Assembly: GCF_004348345.1 (NCBI RefSeq)
Contig: NZ_SMJZ01000019.1
Span: forward strand, 1 to 64,000
DNA from: Nonomuraea longispora
GTDB lineage: Bacteria; Actinomycetota; Actinomycetes; Streptosporangiales; Streptosporangiaceae
Direction of reading: 5' to 3'
DNA: 64,000 nt
How positions within the stretch are numbered: the stretch's first letter is position 1; every line of letters begins with the position of its first letter. Positions 63,190 through 64,000 of this stretch are shown piece by piece. The translations under genes were made by a program, and so were the position numbers. The notes under the pieces were generated by a model. That model saw only the letters and a list, made by a program, of their open reading frames with translations. It made no database searches and was not told the origin of the DNA.

Positions 63190-63962
63190 GAGCGGTCTGG
63201 CTGACCCTGGGCGCGCTGACGACCATCGTGGCGCTGCTGGCGTCCACGACGGCGCTCTGGCATGGGTTCGCCTCGACCAGGATGCCCGAGGACACCAGGC
63301 AACGGTCCATCCCGTTCTCGGATCGCAAGATCAAGATCAGCTCCTCCCGGGGCGACGTGCACGTGTCCATCGTGCCCGGCCAGGCCGGCGAGGTGTTCAT
63401 CCGGGGCACCGTACGGTGGACGCGGGACCGCCCCACCGTCTCGGAGGACTGGGACGCGCGTACGAGCACCCTGCGGCTCGACGTGGCCTGCCCCGAGACC
63501 GGCCGGCCCGAGGACGCCCGGTGCATGGCCGACTACCTCCTGTCCGTGCCGCCCGAGACCGACATCGAGGCCGGCACGACCCGTGGCGGTCTCAACGCCA
63601 GCCACGTGTTCGGCGACGTACGCCTGACGTCCGTCTCCGGCACCGTGCACGTCAACGACCTCGCGGGCTCCCTCTGGGCCAGGGTGGGCACGGGCGACAT
63701 CAACGCCGACGGGCTAAACGCCGACAGGACCGACGTGGAGGTCGGGGCGGGTGACGTGAACCTGAGCTTCGTCAACCCGCCGAGCGCCGTGCGAGCCGTC
63801 GTCAGGACGTCCGGCGACGTGGGCGTATTCGTGAACAGCGGCTCGTACGACCTGTCGGTGGCCGGCCGCGACACCAGCGTCGACATCGACAAGGACCCCG
63901 CCTCGCCGAGGAAGATCACCGCGAGGGCACCGGACGGCTACGTCACCCTGTGCTGCCGCTGA
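63186..63962 (+). CDS. DUF4097-type membrane-anchored beta-helix protein
   Basis: The 258-residue protein has an N-terminal signal anchor (VWLTLGALTTIVALLASTTA), then DUF4097-like rungs: TRGGLNASHVFGDVRLTSVS, GTVHVNDLAGSLWARVGTGD, and VRTSGDVGVFVNSGSYDLSV. It is likely exported and tethered. ATGA overlap with the response regulator indicates co-translation. A second DUF4097 protein in the window, at 28564, is cytoplasmic and paired with PadR instead. The role may be in sensing cell-envelope state with this kinase, but this is speculative. Confidence 0.85.
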   Translation: MRAVWLTLGALTTIVALLASTTALWHGFASTRMPEDTRQRSIPFSDRKIKISSSRGDVHVSIVPGQAGEVFIRGTVRWTRDRPTVSEDWDARTSTLRLDVACPETGRPEDARCMADYLLSVPPETDIEAGTTRGGLNASHVFGDVRLTSVSGTVHVNDLAGSLWARVGTGDINADGLNADRTDVEVGAGDVNLSFVNPPSAVRAVVRTSGDVGVFVNSGSYDLSVAGRDTSVDIDKDPASPRKITARAPDGYVTLCCR

Positions 63963-64000
63963 AGATCATCTGTAGACGGGCCTTAAGGTCTGTTTACTCC

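Overview
The window is high-GC actinobacterial chromosome. WhiB1 beside the PdtaS histidine kinase, a Kgd-type fused 2-oxoglutarate decarboxylase/dehydrogenase, a DasR-like GntR regulator, Ni-SOD with its maturation protease, and an anti-sigma/SigF-type pair all point to a filamentous actinomycete. The secreted protease family and general gene content suggest Streptosporangiaceae (for example Nonomuraea), but that placement is inference.

Bases 1-11700 hold a P450 tail, a decayed DUF559 gene, a DUF2000 gene, an ArsR-SRPBCC pair, an AraC regulator, a glycan-like locus (gmd divergent from a GT4-methyltransferase-prenyltransferase operon), an orphan DUF1702 (enediyne UnbL-type) gene, and a PPOX-ferredoxin-alcohol dehydrogenase set. 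Bases 11800-18720 form one minus-strand sugar or polyol operon: ROK regulator, ABC ATPase, permease, lipoprotein binding protein, Gfo/Idh/MocA dehydrogenase, TIM-barrel isomerase. Bases 18900-34750 carry lipid and redox metabolism (SDR, MBL hydrolase, GST, thiolase-like protein, zinc-binding dehydrogenase, MpaB/DUF2236), a divergent ArsR-MFS and B3/B4 pair, kgd, the small DUF6104 gene, and a DUF4097-PadR operon.

Bases 35000-47400 are the most unusual part. Five related secreted trypsin-fold proteins lie on the plus strand. Two keep His/Asp/Ser. The other three share an extra domain of about 155 residues and have lost the catalytic serine (Asp, Ala, Asp). Two of those three sit behind near-identical leaders and behind perfect TGTGA-N6-TCACA CRP-type palindromes. 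The array is interrupted by an accessory patch containing a 657-residue protein. That protein joins an ESX/CpnT-like N-terminal and membrane region to a C-terminal bacterial sugar transferase (phosphoglycosyl transferase) domain. Beside it lie a GntR fragment, a DUF418 membrane protein and an IS5-type transposase remnant.

Bases 47400-64000 are mostly core genome: NsdA-type regulator, malic enzyme, polar amino acid ABC transporter, CGNR protein, sodX/sodN, anti-sigma/sigma pair, lipid kinase, whiB1/pdtaS, dasR, bioD, and a two-component system followed by a second DUF4097 protein.

No tRNA, rRNA, CRISPR array or intact mobile element was seen. Decayed genes (DUF559, MHS transporter, VapC, GntR, IS5) occur in intergenic stretches.
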